Origin: Pseudomonas hamedanensis
GTDB taxonomy: Bacteria; Pseudomonadota; Gammaproteobacteria; Pseudomonadales; Pseudomonadaceae
Direction of reading: 5' to 3'
Length of the DNA: 64,000 nucleotides
Assembly (NCBI RefSeq): GCF_014268595.2
Contig: NZ_CP077091.1
Span: 4,136,001-4,200,000, forward strand
The notes below the pieces were generated by a model. That model was given only the letters and a program-made list of their open reading frames with translations, ran no database searches and was not told where the DNA came from. Position 1 is the first letter of the stretch. Every line of letters begins with the position of its first letter. The position numbers were made by a program, and so were the translations under genes. Of this stretch, positions 1 through 9,532 are shown piece by piece.

Positions 1-413
1 TTGGCGGTCAGCCCGATTTTGCCGCCCTGATCATCGGTGACCGTGACCTTGCCCGGTCCGTCGATGTGGCCCCAGCCCTTGATCCAGTCGACTTTGTTTT
101 TGCGAAAAAGGAATTCGATGCCTTTGGTCAGACCGGTCACGCTCTGGTCTTTTTGTTTCATCATTTGCGCAAGGTTCAGCGTCGGTTTGACCTCGATGCC
201 GAGGTTGGCAAACTCCGCGCCCATTGCCGCGTCGTACAGCTCAGAAGCATGCAGCAAGGCTTTGGATGGCATGCAACCGACGTTCAGGCAGGTGCCGCCC
301 AAGGTCGCACGGCCTTCGACACACGCGGCCTTGAGGCCAAGCTGTCCTGCACGGATAGCGGCGTTATAGCCGCCGGGGCCACCGCCGAGAATCACTACGT
401 CATAGTTGCTCAT
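1..413 (-). CDS. lpd: Dihydrolipoamide dehydrogenase, N-terminal part (cut by window edge)
   Basis: FAD-dependent dihydrolipoamide dehydrogenase (E3), which reoxidises lipoyl groups of 2-oxoacid dehydrogenase or glycine-cleavage complexes with NAD+. The first 137 residues are visible, starting MSNYDVVILGGGPGGYNAA. The dinucleotide-binding GGGPGG fold is at residues 9-14, and the redox-active disulfide motif GGTCLNVGCMPSK lies near residues 40-52. The sequence matches the stand-alone Lpd3/LpdA type of Pseudomonas better than the sucAB-linked Lpd. The gene runs off the left edge. It is divergent from the SPFH operon, with about 200 bp between the starts. Family assignment is firm; which complex it serves cannot be told from here. 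Confidence 0.93.
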   Translation of the reverse strand, partial: MSNYDVVILGGGPGGYNAAIRAGQLGLKAACVEGRATLGGTCLNVGCMPSKALLHASELYDAAMGAEFANLGIEVKPTLNLAQMMKQKDQSVTGLTKGIEFLFRKNKVDWIKGWGHIDGPGKVTVTDDQGGKIGLTA

Positions 414-621
414 GCGCCTTGCTCCTGATTGAGGGATGCGGATCGCTACACGTGGTTGGCCAAGATTACGGACGTAATATGTTGCTTTCGAGAGCTTTCG
501 GTCAAGGCTTCAGCCAAGCGACAGGTGCCAGCCTTTTAATAAACCTGATTGTGTACGAATATTTCACGTTTTTCGTTATATCGTAACGCTATGAATGGCG
601 AGCCAAAGAGTTTGGGGTGAT

Positions 622-2580
622 ATGCAAGTCGATCTGCAGGTTGATGGCACGTCAGTCAGCGCATTGCCGCGCTTTCAGCAGGCGGCGATGCAGGGGCGAC
701 GATTGCGCAGGCTGGCCTTCGGTCTCGGCACACTGGCCGGTGGTTCATGGGCACTGGCATTGTTGGTTGCGCTGTTTGCAGCGCAATCGCTGTGGATCCC
801 GTGGCTGGTTAATCAGGGGGCGGCGCTATGGCTGCTGGTCGCCGGGCTGCAATCGGCCTGGCGGGTGACGCAATGGCGCGCGCGGGTGATTACGCCCGTG
901 GAGGCGCCGCCTTCGCAGGATGAGCCCGTGCCGCCTGAGGGTTGGTATGAGCGGCTGCTGGACCGGCTGAGTCAGCGCGGTGCCCAGGCGCTCGACCAAA
1001 TCGGCCCGGCGACGCTGTGGCTGGGTGGATGGGCGGTGCTGGTGTTGCTCGGCATCGAACAGGTCTGGGATCTGACGTTGCCGAGCGCAGCGTTGGGTGT
1101 GTCTGCTTCTGTCGGCGCGGCATTGGCGTTGTCGCTGGCGTTCGGCCTGTTGGTCGTGGAGCGGCAACTGGCTCAGGAGCACCCGGCGCAATGGCCTGAG
1201 GCGGCAGCGCTTGCCCGGTTGGTCCGGGTGCCGATTATCAGTTTGGTGCTGGGCGGGCTGTGCTTGTTGTTTGCCAGCGAGGGCGCGATATGGCCGGTGC
1301 GCCTGGCCGTGTTGATCGGCCTCTTGCCAAGCCTGGTCGCGATCGAGCTGCTGCTGCGCGCGGTTCTGTCGCTGTTCACGCCTCGCCGCGAACAGCTTGA
1401 ACCGGCGTTGCTGGCGCGCAGTTTTGTCGCCGATCTGCTGCGCTGGCCGCCACAACCGTTGCTTGCCTTGCAGGATGAACTGCACAACCGTTTCGGCATC
1501 GATTTACGGCAGATCTGGGCGTTCAGCTACATGCGCCGCGCGTTGCTGCCCGTGCTGGCGCTGGTCGCTGTGGTGGCCTGGCTGCTGACCGGCATTCATG
1601 AAACTCCACTGCAAGGTCGGGGCATTTATGAGCGGTTCGGCAAACCGGTGCAGGTGTTCGGCCCCGGCCTGCACGTCGGCTGGCCCTGGCCGTTAGGGCG
1701 GGTGTTGAGCGTTGAGAATGGCGTGGTGCATGAGCTGGCCACCAGCGTCGGCGCCAATCCTGCGCCGGCCTCACTCGATCCCGCTGAAGGCCCGGCACCG
1801 CTTGCGGCCAACCGGTTGTGGGACGCCAGTCATGTCAACGATAAGTCGCAGGTGATTGCCAGCAGCCGGGGCGGGCAACAGAGCTTCCAGATCGTCAACA
1901 TGGACGTGCGCTTCGTTTACCGGATCGGTCTGGACGATCAAGCGGCCCTGGCCGCTACCTACAATCACGCCGATGTACCGACGTTGATTCGCAGCACCGC
2001 CAGTCGAATTCTGGTGCACGACTTTGCCTCGCGCACGCTGGACGGTTTGCTCGGACAGGACCGGGTCGGTCTGGCCGAGGAAATCGGTCGCGCGGTGCAA
2101 AGCGACCTGAAGACACTCGACAGCGGGGTGGAAATACTCGCCACGGTCGTCGAAGCCATTCATCCACCCGCCGGCGCGGCGAATGCTTACCACGGCGTGC
2201 AAGCGGCGCAGATTGGCGCGCAGGCGCTGATCGCCCGGGAACGCGGTGCCGCCGCGCAAGCCAGCAATCAGGCGCAGTTGCAAGCCACGCTTGCGCGCGA
2301 CAAAGCCAGCGCCAGCGCCCGCGAGAATCAGGCCACCGCGCAAGCGGCTGACCTTAAATTCAGCGCCGAGCAAAAAGCCTACGCCAGTGCCGGTCAGGCT
2401 TTTGTGCTGGAACAATACTTCGCGCAACTCAGCCAGGGCCTGGGCAAGGCCAAACTGTTGCTGCTCGACCACCGTCTGGGCGGCAGCAGCAATGCGCCGA
2501 CCATCGACCTGCGTACGTTTACGCTGCCGGCTGATCCGACGCCCGCGCGCACCACCGTTCAACCAGGAGTCGCCCCTTGA
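622..2580 (+). CDS. Multi-TM SPFH/band-7 protein, HflK-like (652 aa)
   Basis: Membrane protein of the SPFH (stomatin/prohibitin/flotillin/HflKC) superfamily. The N-terminal ~330 residues carry six or more hydrophobic segments (around 30-75, 140-190, 205-245, 305-325). A band-7 domain follows (about 335-560; its beginning reads GRGIYERFGKPVQVFGPGLH), then an Ala/Gln/Arg-rich helical tail. Canonical HflK has only one membrane anchor, so the polytopic N-terminus is unusual. I chose ATG 622 because a GGGGTG Shine-Dalgarno sits just before it; ATG 591 and 595 lie upstream without one. It is the first gene of a four-gene operon, and its stop overlaps the next start. HflKC relatives form ring-shaped membrane enclosures that regulate FtsH; that role here is only an analogy. 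Confidence 0.8.
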   Translation: MQVDLQVDGTSVSALPRFQQAAMQGRRLRRLAFGLGTLAGGSWALALLVALFAAQSLWIPWLVNQGAALWLLVAGLQSAWRVTQWRARVITPVEAPPSQDEPVPPEGWYERLLDRLSQRGAQALDQIGPATLWLGGWAVLVLLGIEQVWDLTLPSAALGVSASVGAALALSLAFGLLVVERQLAQEHPAQWPEAAALARLVRVPIISLVLGGLCLLFASEGAIWPVRLAVLIGLLPSLVAIELLLRAVLSLFTPRREQLEPALLARSFVADLLRWPPQPLLALQDELHNRFGIDLRQIWAFSYMRRALLPVLALVAVVAWLLTGIHETPLQGRGIYERFGKPVQVFGPGLHVGWPWPLGRVLSVENGVVHELATSVGANPAPASLDPAEGPAPLAANRLWDASHVNDKSQVIASSRGGQQSFQIVNMDVRFVYRIGLDDQAALAATYNHADVPTLIRSTASRILVHDFASRTLDGLLGQDRVGLAEEIGRAVQSDLKTLDSGVEILATVVEAIHPPAGAANAYHGVQAAQIGAQALIARERGAAAQASNQAQLQATLARDKASASARENQATAQAADLKFSAEQKAYASAGQAFVLEQYFAQLSQGLGKAKLLLLDHRLGGSSNAPTIDLRTFTLPADPTPARTTVQPGVAP

Positions 2581-3617
2581 GCCAGTCGCCCACTCACGAC
2601 CATCACGATCACAGCGGTCACGCTCATCACCACGGCGGGCACCACCATCATGGGCATCATCACCACGGTGCAGGGGAGGAAGCGGCGGGACCGTTTCCCT
2701 GGCGGCGCATGGCATGGGCGGCGCTGTTGGTCGCGTTTGCGCTGGCGGCCGCAAGCCTGGTGCAAGTGCGTTCCGGTGAAGCGACTGTGATTACCCGTTT
2801 CGGCAATCCTGCGCGGGTCCTGCTTGATCCGGGCCTGAGCGGGCGCTGGCCGGCACCGTTCGAAGCGGCAATTCCTGTCGACCTGCGCCTGCGGACCACC
2901 TCCAGTGGCTTGCAGGATGTCGGCACGCGCGACGGCTTGCGCATCATCGTGCAGGCTTACGTGGCGTGGCAGGTGCAGGGCGATCCGGACAACGTACAGC
3001 GCTTTATGCGTGCGGTGCAGAATCAGCCGGACGAAGCCGCGCGGCAGATTCGGACCTTCATCGGTTCTGCGCTGGAGACCACTGCCAGCAGTTTTGATCT
3101 GGCCAGTCTGGTCAACACCGATGCCAGTCAGGTGCGCATCGGCGATTTCGAGGCGCAGTTGCGCCAGCAGATTGATCAGCAGTTGCTCGCCACTTATGGC
3201 GTGCGTGTGTTGCAGGTCGGCGTTGAGCGGCTGACATTGCCGTCCGTAACGCTCACGGCCACGGTCGACCGGATGCGCGCCGAGCGTGAAACCATCGCCA
3301 CGGAGCGCACCGCGATCGGCAAACGCGAAGCGGCGCAGATTCGCTCTGCTGCCGAGCGCGACGCACGCATCGTCCAAGCAGACGCGACGGTGCAGGCCGC
3401 CGAGATCGAAGCGCAGTCGCGTGTCGAAGCCGCGCAGATTTACGGCCGCGCCTACGCCAGCTCACCGCAGCTCTACAACTTGCTGCGCTCGCTGGATACC
3501 CTCGGCACCATCGTTACCCCTGACACCAAATTGATTTTGCGTACTGACGCCGCACCTTTCCGCGTACTGGTAGACGGCCCGCCGACACTGGACAGCAAAG
3601 CCGGGTCGCAGCCATGA
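2577..3617 (+). CDS. SPFH protein, HflC-like, with histidine-rich leader
   Basis: SPFH/HflC-type protein of 346 residues. The first 31 residues contain 16 histidines in HH, HHH and HHHH runs. One transmembrane helix follows (about 45-63, MAWAALLVAFALAAASLV), then a band-7 domain (about 65-250) and an Ala/Glu/Arg-rich coiled helix (230-290, REAAQIRSAAERDARI). The start is TTG at 2577, overlapping the previous stop as TTGA, with AGGAG eight bases upstream. The His cluster would sit on the cytoplasmic side if the anchor is N-in as in HflC, and could bind Zn, Co or Ni. Its operon with a metal-type P-ATPase makes a metal-related role plausible, but this is inferred. Confidence 0.8.
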   Translation: MSQSPTHDHHDHSGHAHHHGGHHHHGHHHHGAGEEAAGPFPWRRMAWAALLVAFALAAASLVQVRSGEATVITRFGNPARVLLDPGLSGRWPAPFEAAIPVDLRLRTTSSGLQDVGTRDGLRIIVQAYVAWQVQGDPDNVQRFMRAVQNQPDEAARQIRTFIGSALETTASSFDLASLVNTDASQVRIGDFEAQLRQQIDQQLLATYGVRVLQVGVERLTLPSVTLTATVDRMRAERETIATERTAIGKREAAQIRSAAERDARIVQADATVQAAEIEAQSRVEAAQIYGRAYASSPQLYNLLRSLDTLGTIVTPDTKLILRTDAAPFRVLVDGPPTLDSKAGSQP

Positions 3618-4663
3618 ATGATGAAGTTCCACGTGGAACACCCATAACGAACAGTCCGTGGATTCAGGCCGGACGTTTGGCTTTTTTAGCCCTGTATGCG
3701 GTGACGGTGCTGGCCGCGCTGGCTTGGGCATTCTCCAACGTCCGGCAGATTGATCCGCAATATCGCGCAGTTGTTTTGCACTTCGGCGCCCTCGACCGGG
3801 TGCAAAATGCCGGTCTGTTGCTGGCTTGGCCACAGCCGTTCGAGCAGGTGGTTTTGCTGCCGGCAGCGGATCGGGTGATTGAGCGCCGAGTCGAGAATCT
3901 GCTGCGCAGCGATGAAGCGCTAAAGGCCGATCGAGTCGCGTCCTTTGCCACACCGTTGAGCGATGCGCTGGCCGGCTCCGGTTATCTGTTGACCGGTGAT
4001 GCCGGTGTGGTGCAACTGGATGTGCGAGTGTTCTACAAAGTCACCGACCCCTATGATTTCGTCCTGCAGGCCGATCACGTGCTGCCGGCACTCGACAGAT
4101 TGGTGACGCGCAGTGCGGTGGCGCTCACCGCTGCCCGTGACCTGGATACCATTCTGGTCGCTCGCCCGGAATTGCTCGGATCTGACAATCAGGCCGCCGA
4201 GCGCCGCGAACGCCTGCGTGGCGATCTGGTCCACGGCATCAACCAACGCTTGGCCGAACTGAAGGCAGCGGGGCAGGGTATCGGTATTGAAGTGGCGCGG
4301 GTCGATGTGCAATCGAGCTTGCCGGATCCCGCCGTCAGCGCGTTCAACGCGGTTCTGACGGCCAGTCAGCAAGCTGACAAGGCAGTCGCCAATGCGCGCA
4401 CCGACGCCGAAAAAGTCACCCAGATGGCCAACGAACAGGCCGATCGAACCCGCCAAGTGGCCCACGCGCAAGCCGGCGAACGTTTGGCCAAGGCCAGCGC
4501 CGACACGGCCACCGTGTTGAGCCTGGGCAATACCCGGGATCCGCAATTGCTCCTGCGTTTCTACCGTGAGCGCATGCCGAAAACTCTTGGTCAGGCCGGT
4601 TCCGTGACCACAGTCGACCCGAAAGACGATTCCCGCCTGATCATTCAGGGAGCCAGCCAATGA
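3614..4663 (+). CDS. SPFH protein, HflK-like (349 aa)
   Basis: Third SPFH protein of the operon. It has a short cytoplasmic N-terminus, one membrane helix (about 18-40, GRLAFLALYAVTVLAALAWAF), a band-7 domain (about 45-260; early part YRAVVLHFGALDRVQNAG) and a helical C-terminus rich in Ala, Asp and Gln. HflK and HflC work as heteromers, so this is probably the HflK-like partner of the preceding HflC-like protein. The ATG overlaps the upstream stop as ATGA and the next gene overlaps its own stop the same way, indicating translational coupling. Codons 4-9 contain a perfect parS-type palindrome, annotated separately. No hflX, hfq, miaA or purA neighbours are present, so this is a paralogous locus and not the housekeeping hflKC. 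Confidence 0.8.
   Translation: MNDEVPRGTPITNSPWIQAGRLAFLALYAVTVLAALAWAFSNVRQIDPQYRAVVLHFGALDRVQNAGLLLAWPQPFEQVVLLPAADRVIERRVENLLRSDEALKADRVASFATPLSDALAGSGYLLTGDAGVVQLDVRVFYKVTDPYDFVLQADHVLPALDRLVTRSAVALTAARDLDTILVARPELLGSDNQAAERRERLRGDLVHGINQRLAELKAAGQGIGIEVARVDVQSSLPDPAVSAFNAVLTASQQADKAVANARTDAEKVTQMANEQADRTRQVAHAQAGERLAKASADTATVLSLGNTRDPQLLLRFYRERMPKTLGQAGSVTTVDPKDDSRLIIQGASQ
3626..3639. other. parS-like site 1 (inside SPFH gene)
   Basis: GTTCCACGTGGAAC, a perfect 14-bp palindrome within codons 4-9 of the 349-residue SPFH gene. With flanks it reads AGTTCCACGTGGAACA, one base from the 16-mer TGTTCCACGTGGAACA, the known ParB-binding parS type of Pseudomonas. The identical 16-mer recurs at 14914-14929. 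Confidence 0.75.
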
Positions 4664-6567
4664 CTGCATCCACCGCTGCACCGAGTCTGTTGTCCTCGGC
4701 CGAGCAACGCCGCGCCGCCCGTCAACTGACCCTGGCGATGCTGGCGCTCGGTCTGCTGGGCCTCGGTCTGATCTGGCGCTGGCTGCTGCCGGAGCAGACC
4801 GGCGTCAGTCAGTTGCTGCTCGGCGTCGCTTCGTTGTTGGTGGCCGTCCCGGTGATGCGTTCGGCCTGGTACAGCCTGCGGTATCCGAGTCTGCACGGCA
4901 TCACCGATCAATTAATCGCCCTGGCGATGTTGGGCGCGTGGGCGACCGGCGATCTGCTGACCGCTGCGTTGCTGCCGATCATCATGATTTTCGGCCACGT
5001 GCTGGAGGAGCGTAGCGTCATCGGCTCCCAGGAAGCCATTCATGCGCTCGGCCAATTGACCCGCAGCCACGCTCGCAAGGTTCTGGCCGGTGGCATGATC
5101 GTCGAGGTGGACAACGGCACACTCCGATCCGGTGACACCGTTGAGGTGCGTGCCGGTGATCGGGTGCCCGCGGACGGGCGAGTGCTGGCCGGCCAGGCGA
5201 GCCTCGACACCGCGTCGATTACCGGTGAATCGGTGCCGGTGGAAGCGGGCGTCGGCATGTCGGTGTTTGGCGGCGCGATCAACCTCGATGGGCTGCTGCG
5301 CATCGAAGTCACGCGCACCGGGGATGAATCGACGCTCGGCAAAGTCATCGCACTGATGCAAAACGCCGAGCGCTCGAAACCGCCAATCACCCGTTTGCTC
5401 GAACGGTACGCCGGCAGCTACATGGTGTTGGTGCTGATGCTGGCGGCGGTGACCTGGTTCATTACCCACGACGCGCAAGCGATGCTCGCGGTGCTGGTGG
5501 CGGCGTGTCCCTGCGCGTTGGTCCTGTCGGCGCCAGCCACCGCGATTGCCGGGGTTGCCGTCGCTGCGCGGCACGGGATTCTGATCCGCAGCTCGGCGTT
5601 TCTCGAGGAGTTGGCCGACCTCACCTCGTTGGTGGTCGACAAGACCGGCACTCTGACCTTCGGCACTTTGCGTTTGCACTCGATCAACACGCTGCACGCG
5701 GACACCTCGACGCTCCTGGCGCTGGCCGCCAGTTTGGGCGCGGCAAGCAGTCATCCGGTGAGCCGGGCGCTCGCCGGACTGGGCCAGCAAAAGGATGGGC
5801 TGCCACTGAGCGACATCCACGAACGGCAGGGCCTTGGTGTGGTTGCCATGACCGCGCAGGGCCAGGCCGCGCTAGGCCGGCCAGAGCTGTTTGCGCAACT
5901 GGGCGTAGTCACCACACCTGTCCCGGCCCACGACGGGCCGATTGCCGGCCTGGCGTTGAACGGTGAATTTCTCGCCTGGCTGTTGCTCGCCGACACGGTC
6001 AAACCGGAAGCGCGATCTGCCCTCGGCGAATTGCGCGAACTGGGCCTCGGCCGCCAATTGCTGCTGACCGGTGACCGTCAGAGCGTGGCGCAGTCGCTGG
6101 CCGAGGAGGTCGGCTTGCACGAGATCGAAGCCCAGGCCTTGCCCGAGGACAAACTGAATCGGGTGCTCAAGGAAATCGACAGCGGCTTCCGCCCGATGGT
6201 GGTGGGCGATGGCATCAACGATTCGCTGGCTTTGAAGGCCGGCGTAGTCGGTGTGGCGATGGGCGCGGGAGGCGCGGATATCGCGCTGGCCTCGGCGGAC
6301 ATCGTGCTGATCGGCAGCGATCTGCGCAGGCTGGGTACTTGTGTACGGCTCAGCCGCCAATGCCGGCGGACATTGCAGGTCAACGTCATCATTGGGCTGG
6401 GCTGGACGCTGGCCATCGTGGTGTTCGCCGCGTTCGGCTGGCTGGGTGCCGCCGGGGCGATGATTGCCGCGTTGTTGCATAACCTCAGCACGTTGCTGGT
6501 GTTGGGCAATGCTGGTCGCTTGTTACGCTTTCAAGAGCCGCTGCTCAAGCTCGAGGCCGATACATGA
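4660..6567 (+). CDS. P1B-type cation-translocating ATPase
   Basis: ATP-driven inner-membrane metal transporter, 635 residues. All P-type landmarks are visible: actuator TGES (near 189), membrane CPC (283-285), phosphorylated Asp327 in DKTGTLT, HP motif in SSHPVS near 366, and hinge VGDGINDS near 521. There is no N-terminal HMA domain and no CxxC, so metal loading differs from CopA/ZntA. The last membrane pair carries H607-N-L-S-T, resembling the HEGxT signature of the P1B-4 group and unlike the Asp of ZntA/CadA. Substrate is therefore uncertain (Zn, Co, Fe or Ni candidates). It is the last gene of the SPFH operon, coupled by an ATGA overlap, so the four products probably act together. Confidence 0.88.
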   Translation: MTASTAAPSLLSSAEQRRAARQLTLAMLALGLLGLGLIWRWLLPEQTGVSQLLLGVASLLVAVPVMRSAWYSLRYPSLHGITDQLIALAMLGAWATGDLLTAALLPIIMIFGHVLEERSVIGSQEAIHALGQLTRSHARKVLAGGMIVEVDNGTLRSGDTVEVRAGDRVPADGRVLAGQASLDTASITGESVPVEAGVGMSVFGGAINLDGLLRIEVTRTGDESTLGKVIALMQNAERSKPPITRLLERYAGSYMVLVLMLAAVTWFITHDAQAMLAVLVAACPCALVLSAPATAIAGVAVAARHGILIRSSAFLEELADLTSLVVDKTGTLTFGTLRLHSINTLHADTSTLLALAASLGAASSHPVSRALAGLGQQKDGLPLSDIHERQGLGVVAMTAQGQAALGRPELFAQLGVVTTPVPAHDGPIAGLALNGEFLAWLLLADTVKPEARSALGELRELGLGRQLLLTGDRQSVAQSLAEEVGLHEIEAQALPEDKLNRVLKEIDSGFRPMVVGDGINDSLALKAGVVGVAMGAGGADIALASADIVLIGSDLRRLGTCVRLSRQCRRTLQVNVIIGLGWTLAIVVFAAFGWLGAAGAMIAALLHNLSTLLVLGNAGRLLRFQEPLLKLEADT

Positions 6568-6684
6568 CAAGAATTTCATCGAACTGCGCCTGACGTTGGC
6601 AGTCCTTTATTCTGAGGGCGTTTGCCAATGACTGCCTGGCTGAAGCGTCCGTAGCGATAGATACGGCTAATCATATCGATAGCC

Positions 6685-6693
6685 TGCTATTTT
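6685..6693 (+). promoter_or_regulatory. Possible sigma-S type extended -10 of cfa
   Basis: TGCTATTTT about 50 bp before the cyclopropane synthase start has the TG extension and the C at -13 favoured by RpoS holoenzyme. cfa genes of Pseudomonas are known to be RpoS-dependent. No convincing -35 is visible, as is usual for such promoters. Position inferred by eye only. Confidence 0.35.
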
Positions 6694-6744
6694 TCCGCAA
6701 TGGGCTACCCTCAGATCTGACGTCTGAAACAAGGGGGGATTTCC

Positions 6745-7932
6745 ATGCTCGCGCAACTTCCACCGGCCTTACAGAATCTGCAGCTTCCGCTGCGCCTGCG
6801 TCTCTGGGACGGCCATGAGTTCAATCTGGGGCCAACGCCCAGCGTTACCATCGTGGTCAAGGACCCACAGATGGTCAGTCAGTTTACCCATCCAAGCCTG
6901 GACGCCCTCGGGGCCGCCTTCGTCGAAGGCAAACTCGAACTGGAGGGTTCGATCAGCGAGGTGATTCGGGTCTGTGACGAATTGAGCAGTGCCTTGCTCG
7001 ATGAAAACGAAGGCAGTCATCCCGAGCGCAAACTGCACGACAAGGAAACCGACGCCAAAGCCATTTCCTACCACTACGACCTGTCGAACGCGTTCTACCA
7101 GCTCTGGCTGGACAGCGACATGGCGTATTCCTGCGCGTACTTCGAAACCGGCAGCGAGACGCTTGAGCAAGCGCAACAAGCCAAATTCCGTCATTTATGC
7201 CGCAAGTTGCGTTTGCAGCCGGGCGAATACCTGCTGGATGTCGGTTGCGGCTGGGGTGGTCTGGCCCGCTTTGCTGCCCGCGAGTTCGGCGCCAGGGTGT
7301 TCGGTATCACCTTGAGCCAGGCGCAACTGGAACTGGCCCGCGAACGGGTCAAGGCCGAGGGCCTGGACGACCAGATCGAACTGCAATTGCTCGATTATCG
7401 CGATCTGCCCCAGGATGGTCGCTTCGACAAAGTCGTCAGCGTGGGCATGTTCGAGCACGTCGGCCACGCCAATCTCGCGCAGTACTGCAAAGCCCTGTTT
7501 GGCGCGGTAAAAGAGGGCGGGCTGGTGATGAACCACGGCATCACGGCCAAGCACACCGATGGCCGCCCGGTCGGGCGAGGCGCCGGGGATTTCATCGAGA
7601 AATACGTGTTCCCCAACGGCGAACTGCCGCACCTGTCGATGATCAGCGCCGAGATCAGCGAAGCGGGGCTGGAAATCGTCGACGTCGAGAGCCTGCGACT
7701 GCATTACGCGCGCACGCTGGACCACTGGAGTGAGCGGCTGGAGGACAACCTCGAAGCCGCCGCGAAACTGGTGCCAGAGCAAGCCCTGCGTATCTGGCGC
7801 CTTTACCTGGCCGGTTGCGCTTACGCTTTCGCACGCGGCTGGATCAATCTGCACCAGATTCTCGCGGTGAAAGCGCATCCCGACGGTAGCCATGAATTGC
7901 CGTGGACGCGCGACGACCTCTACCACCCCTGA
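6745..7932 (+). CDS. cfa: Cyclopropane-fatty-acyl-phospholipid synthase
   Basis: SAM-dependent enzyme that turns cis double bonds of membrane phospholipid acyl chains into cyclopropane rings, typically on entry to stationary phase or stress. The protein has 395 residues. An N-terminal lipid-binding domain (1-100) is followed by a CMAS-type methyltransferase domain with SAM motif LDVGCGWGGLARFA (about 167-180), SYHYDLSNAFYQLWLD (about 108-123) and VSVGMFEHVGH (about 231-241). GGGGGG eight bases before ATG 6745 is the ribosome site. Monocistronic, and convergent with the cardiolipin synthase gene. Confidence 0.95.
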   Translation: MLAQLPPALQNLQLPLRLRLWDGHEFNLGPTPSVTIVVKDPQMVSQFTHPSLDALGAAFVEGKLELEGSISEVIRVCDELSSALLDENEGSHPERKLHDKETDAKAISYHYDLSNAFYQLWLDSDMAYSCAYFETGSETLEQAQQAKFRHLCRKLRLQPGEYLLDVGCGWGGLARFAAREFGARVFGITLSQAQLELARERVKAEGLDDQIELQLLDYRDLPQDGRFDKVVSVGMFEHVGHANLAQYCKALFGAVKEGGLVMNHGITAKHTDGRPVGRGAGDFIEKYVFPNGELPHLSMISAEISEAGLEIVDVESLRLHYARTLDHWSERLEDNLEAAAKLVPEQALRIWRLYLAGCAYAFARGWINLHQILAVKAHPDGSHELPWTRDDLYHP

Positions 7933-7961
7933 TGCTCAGCTGGTTGAGACGCTGAGGCTGT

Positions 7962-9401
7962 TCAGAGGATCGGTGAAATCAGCCGGGCGATTCGCATGCC
8001 GACCTGTTGCAGGCGGTGGATCTCCCGGCTTTCCTCTTTGGCAATTTCACTGGCCTGGGCGAAGTCATCGATCAGCATCTGTTCCACGGACGTGGCGAAC
8101 TCGCTGTCGACGGTCAGCAACATCACTTCGAAATTCAGCCGGAACGAACGGTTATCGAGGTTGGCGCTGCCGATGGCGCTGATCTCGCGGTCGATCAATA
8201 CCACTTTCTGATGGAGAAACCCGGGCTGATAGCGGAACACTCGCACCCCGGCTCGTACCGCTTCGAAGGCATACAGACTGGAAGCTGCATAGACGATGCG
8301 GTGATCGGGCCGCGACGGCAGCAACAGACGGACGTCCACGCCGCGTAAAACCGCCAGGCGCAGCGCGGCGAACACGGCTTCATCGGGGATGAAATAAGGG
8401 CTGGTGATCCACACCCGTTCGGTTGCCGCATGGATTGCTTCGACGAAAAACAGTGAACAGGTTTCGTAGGCGTCCGCCGGACCGCTGGCGAGCAGTTGGC
8501 AGAGCACGCCGTCTTCGGGGTACGCGTCCGGAAGGATCAACGGCGGCAAGGTCCGCGCGGCCCAGAACCAGTCCTCGGCAAACGACTCCTGCATGCACGC
8601 GACCACCGGGCCACGGACCTGCACATGGGTATCGCGCCACGGTGCCAGCGGCGGCTTTTCACCCATGTATTCATCGCCAACGTTATGCCCGCCGACAAAC
8701 CCGAGCACGCCATCGACCACGACAATTTTGCGGTGGTTGCGGAAGTTGACCTGGAACCGATTGAGCCAGCCACTGCGCGTAGCGAAGGCTTTGACCTCGA
8801 CGCCGGCATCGCGCAAGGCCTGCACATAGCGGTGGGGCAGGGCGTGGCTGCCGATGCGATCGTAGAGCAGATGAATGATCACGCCTTCAGCGGCCTTTTT
8901 AAGTAACAAATCCTGCAAGCGCTGGCCGAGCCGGTCGTCGTGAATGATGAAAAACTGGATCAGAATCGCTTCCTTCGCATGTTCGATCGCTTGGAAGATT
9001 GCGTTGAAGGTTGCGTTGCCATTGATCAGCAATTGCACTTCGTTGTTGGCCAGGCAGGGCATGCGGCCCAGCTTGGGCATGGCCCGCAAGGAACCATAGG
9101 CATTCGATGCGCGAGCGGCGAGGGCTTCTTCCACCCACGGCCGCCAGTTCAACTCGGAAATCGCCAGGCGCATCTGTTCGTTGGCCTGGCGCCGCGCCTT
9201 GATATAGCCATCGAAAGTACTGCGGCCGAACACCAGGTAAGGAATCAGCGTGAGGTAAGGAATGAAGATCAGCGACAATGCCCAGGCGATCGAGCCTTGC
9301 GCAGTGCGCACGGTGAGCACCGCATGGAGGGCAGCGATAAGGCCGAGGGTGTGTAGCAGGGCAATCAGATAACCGAAAAGGTGCGGTCCGAAGTAATCCA
9401 T
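7962..9401 (-). CDS. cls: Cardiolipin synthase (phospholipase D family)
   Basis: Membrane enzyme condensing two phosphatidylglycerol molecules to cardiolipin and glycerol. 479 residues. Two N-terminal membrane helices (about 5-25 and 35-57) precede two PLD HxKxxxxD motifs: HRKIVVVDG near residue 227 and [10 protein letters not shown] near residue 405, the latter followed by [13 protein letters not shown] 9401 was preferred over an in-frame TTG 27 bases upstream because GGAGCAAGG precedes it and it fits the usual length and [11 protein letters not shown] start of the family. It is convergent with cfa, so two membrane-lipid genes sit side by side. Confidence 0.95.
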   Translation of the reverse strand: MDYFGPHLFGYLIALLHTLGLIAALHAVLTVRTAQGSIAWALSLIFIPYLTLIPYLVFGRSTFDGYIKARRQANEQMRLAISELNWRPWVEEALAARASNAYGSLRAMPKLGRMPCLANNEVQLLINGNATFNAIFQAIEHAKEAILIQFFIIHDDRLGQRLQDLLLKKAAEGVIIHLLYDRIGSHALPHRYVQALRDAGVEVKAFATRSGWLNRFQVNFRNHRKIVVVDGVLGFVGGHNVGDEYMGEKPPLAPWRDTHVQVRGPVVACMQESFAEDWFWAARTLPPLILPDAYPEDGVLCQLLASGPADAYETCSLFFVEAIHAATERVWITSPYFIPDEAVFAALRLAVLRGVDVRLLLPSRPDHRIVYAASSLYAFEAVRAGVRVFRYQPGFLHQKVVLIDREISAIGSANLDNRSFRLNFEVMLLTVDSEFATSVEQMLIDDFAQASEIAKEESREIHRLQQVGMRIARLISPIL

Positions 9402-9532
9402 GGGGCAGCCTTGCTCCGCGAGAATCAATGCTTAACAGACCATGTTCTACCGCGAATGTCGCTATTTAATTGGGGCATGAACCGAAGCGATTGGCCGACG
9501 TCTAACGGCCACTACTGATCAGGAGTTTTTCG

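Noticed and set aside
622..4663. Housekeeping hflK-hflC locus
   Set aside because: Three SPFH genes, a polytopic first member, and no hfq, hflX, miaA or purA neighbours; the coupled gene is a P-type ATPase.
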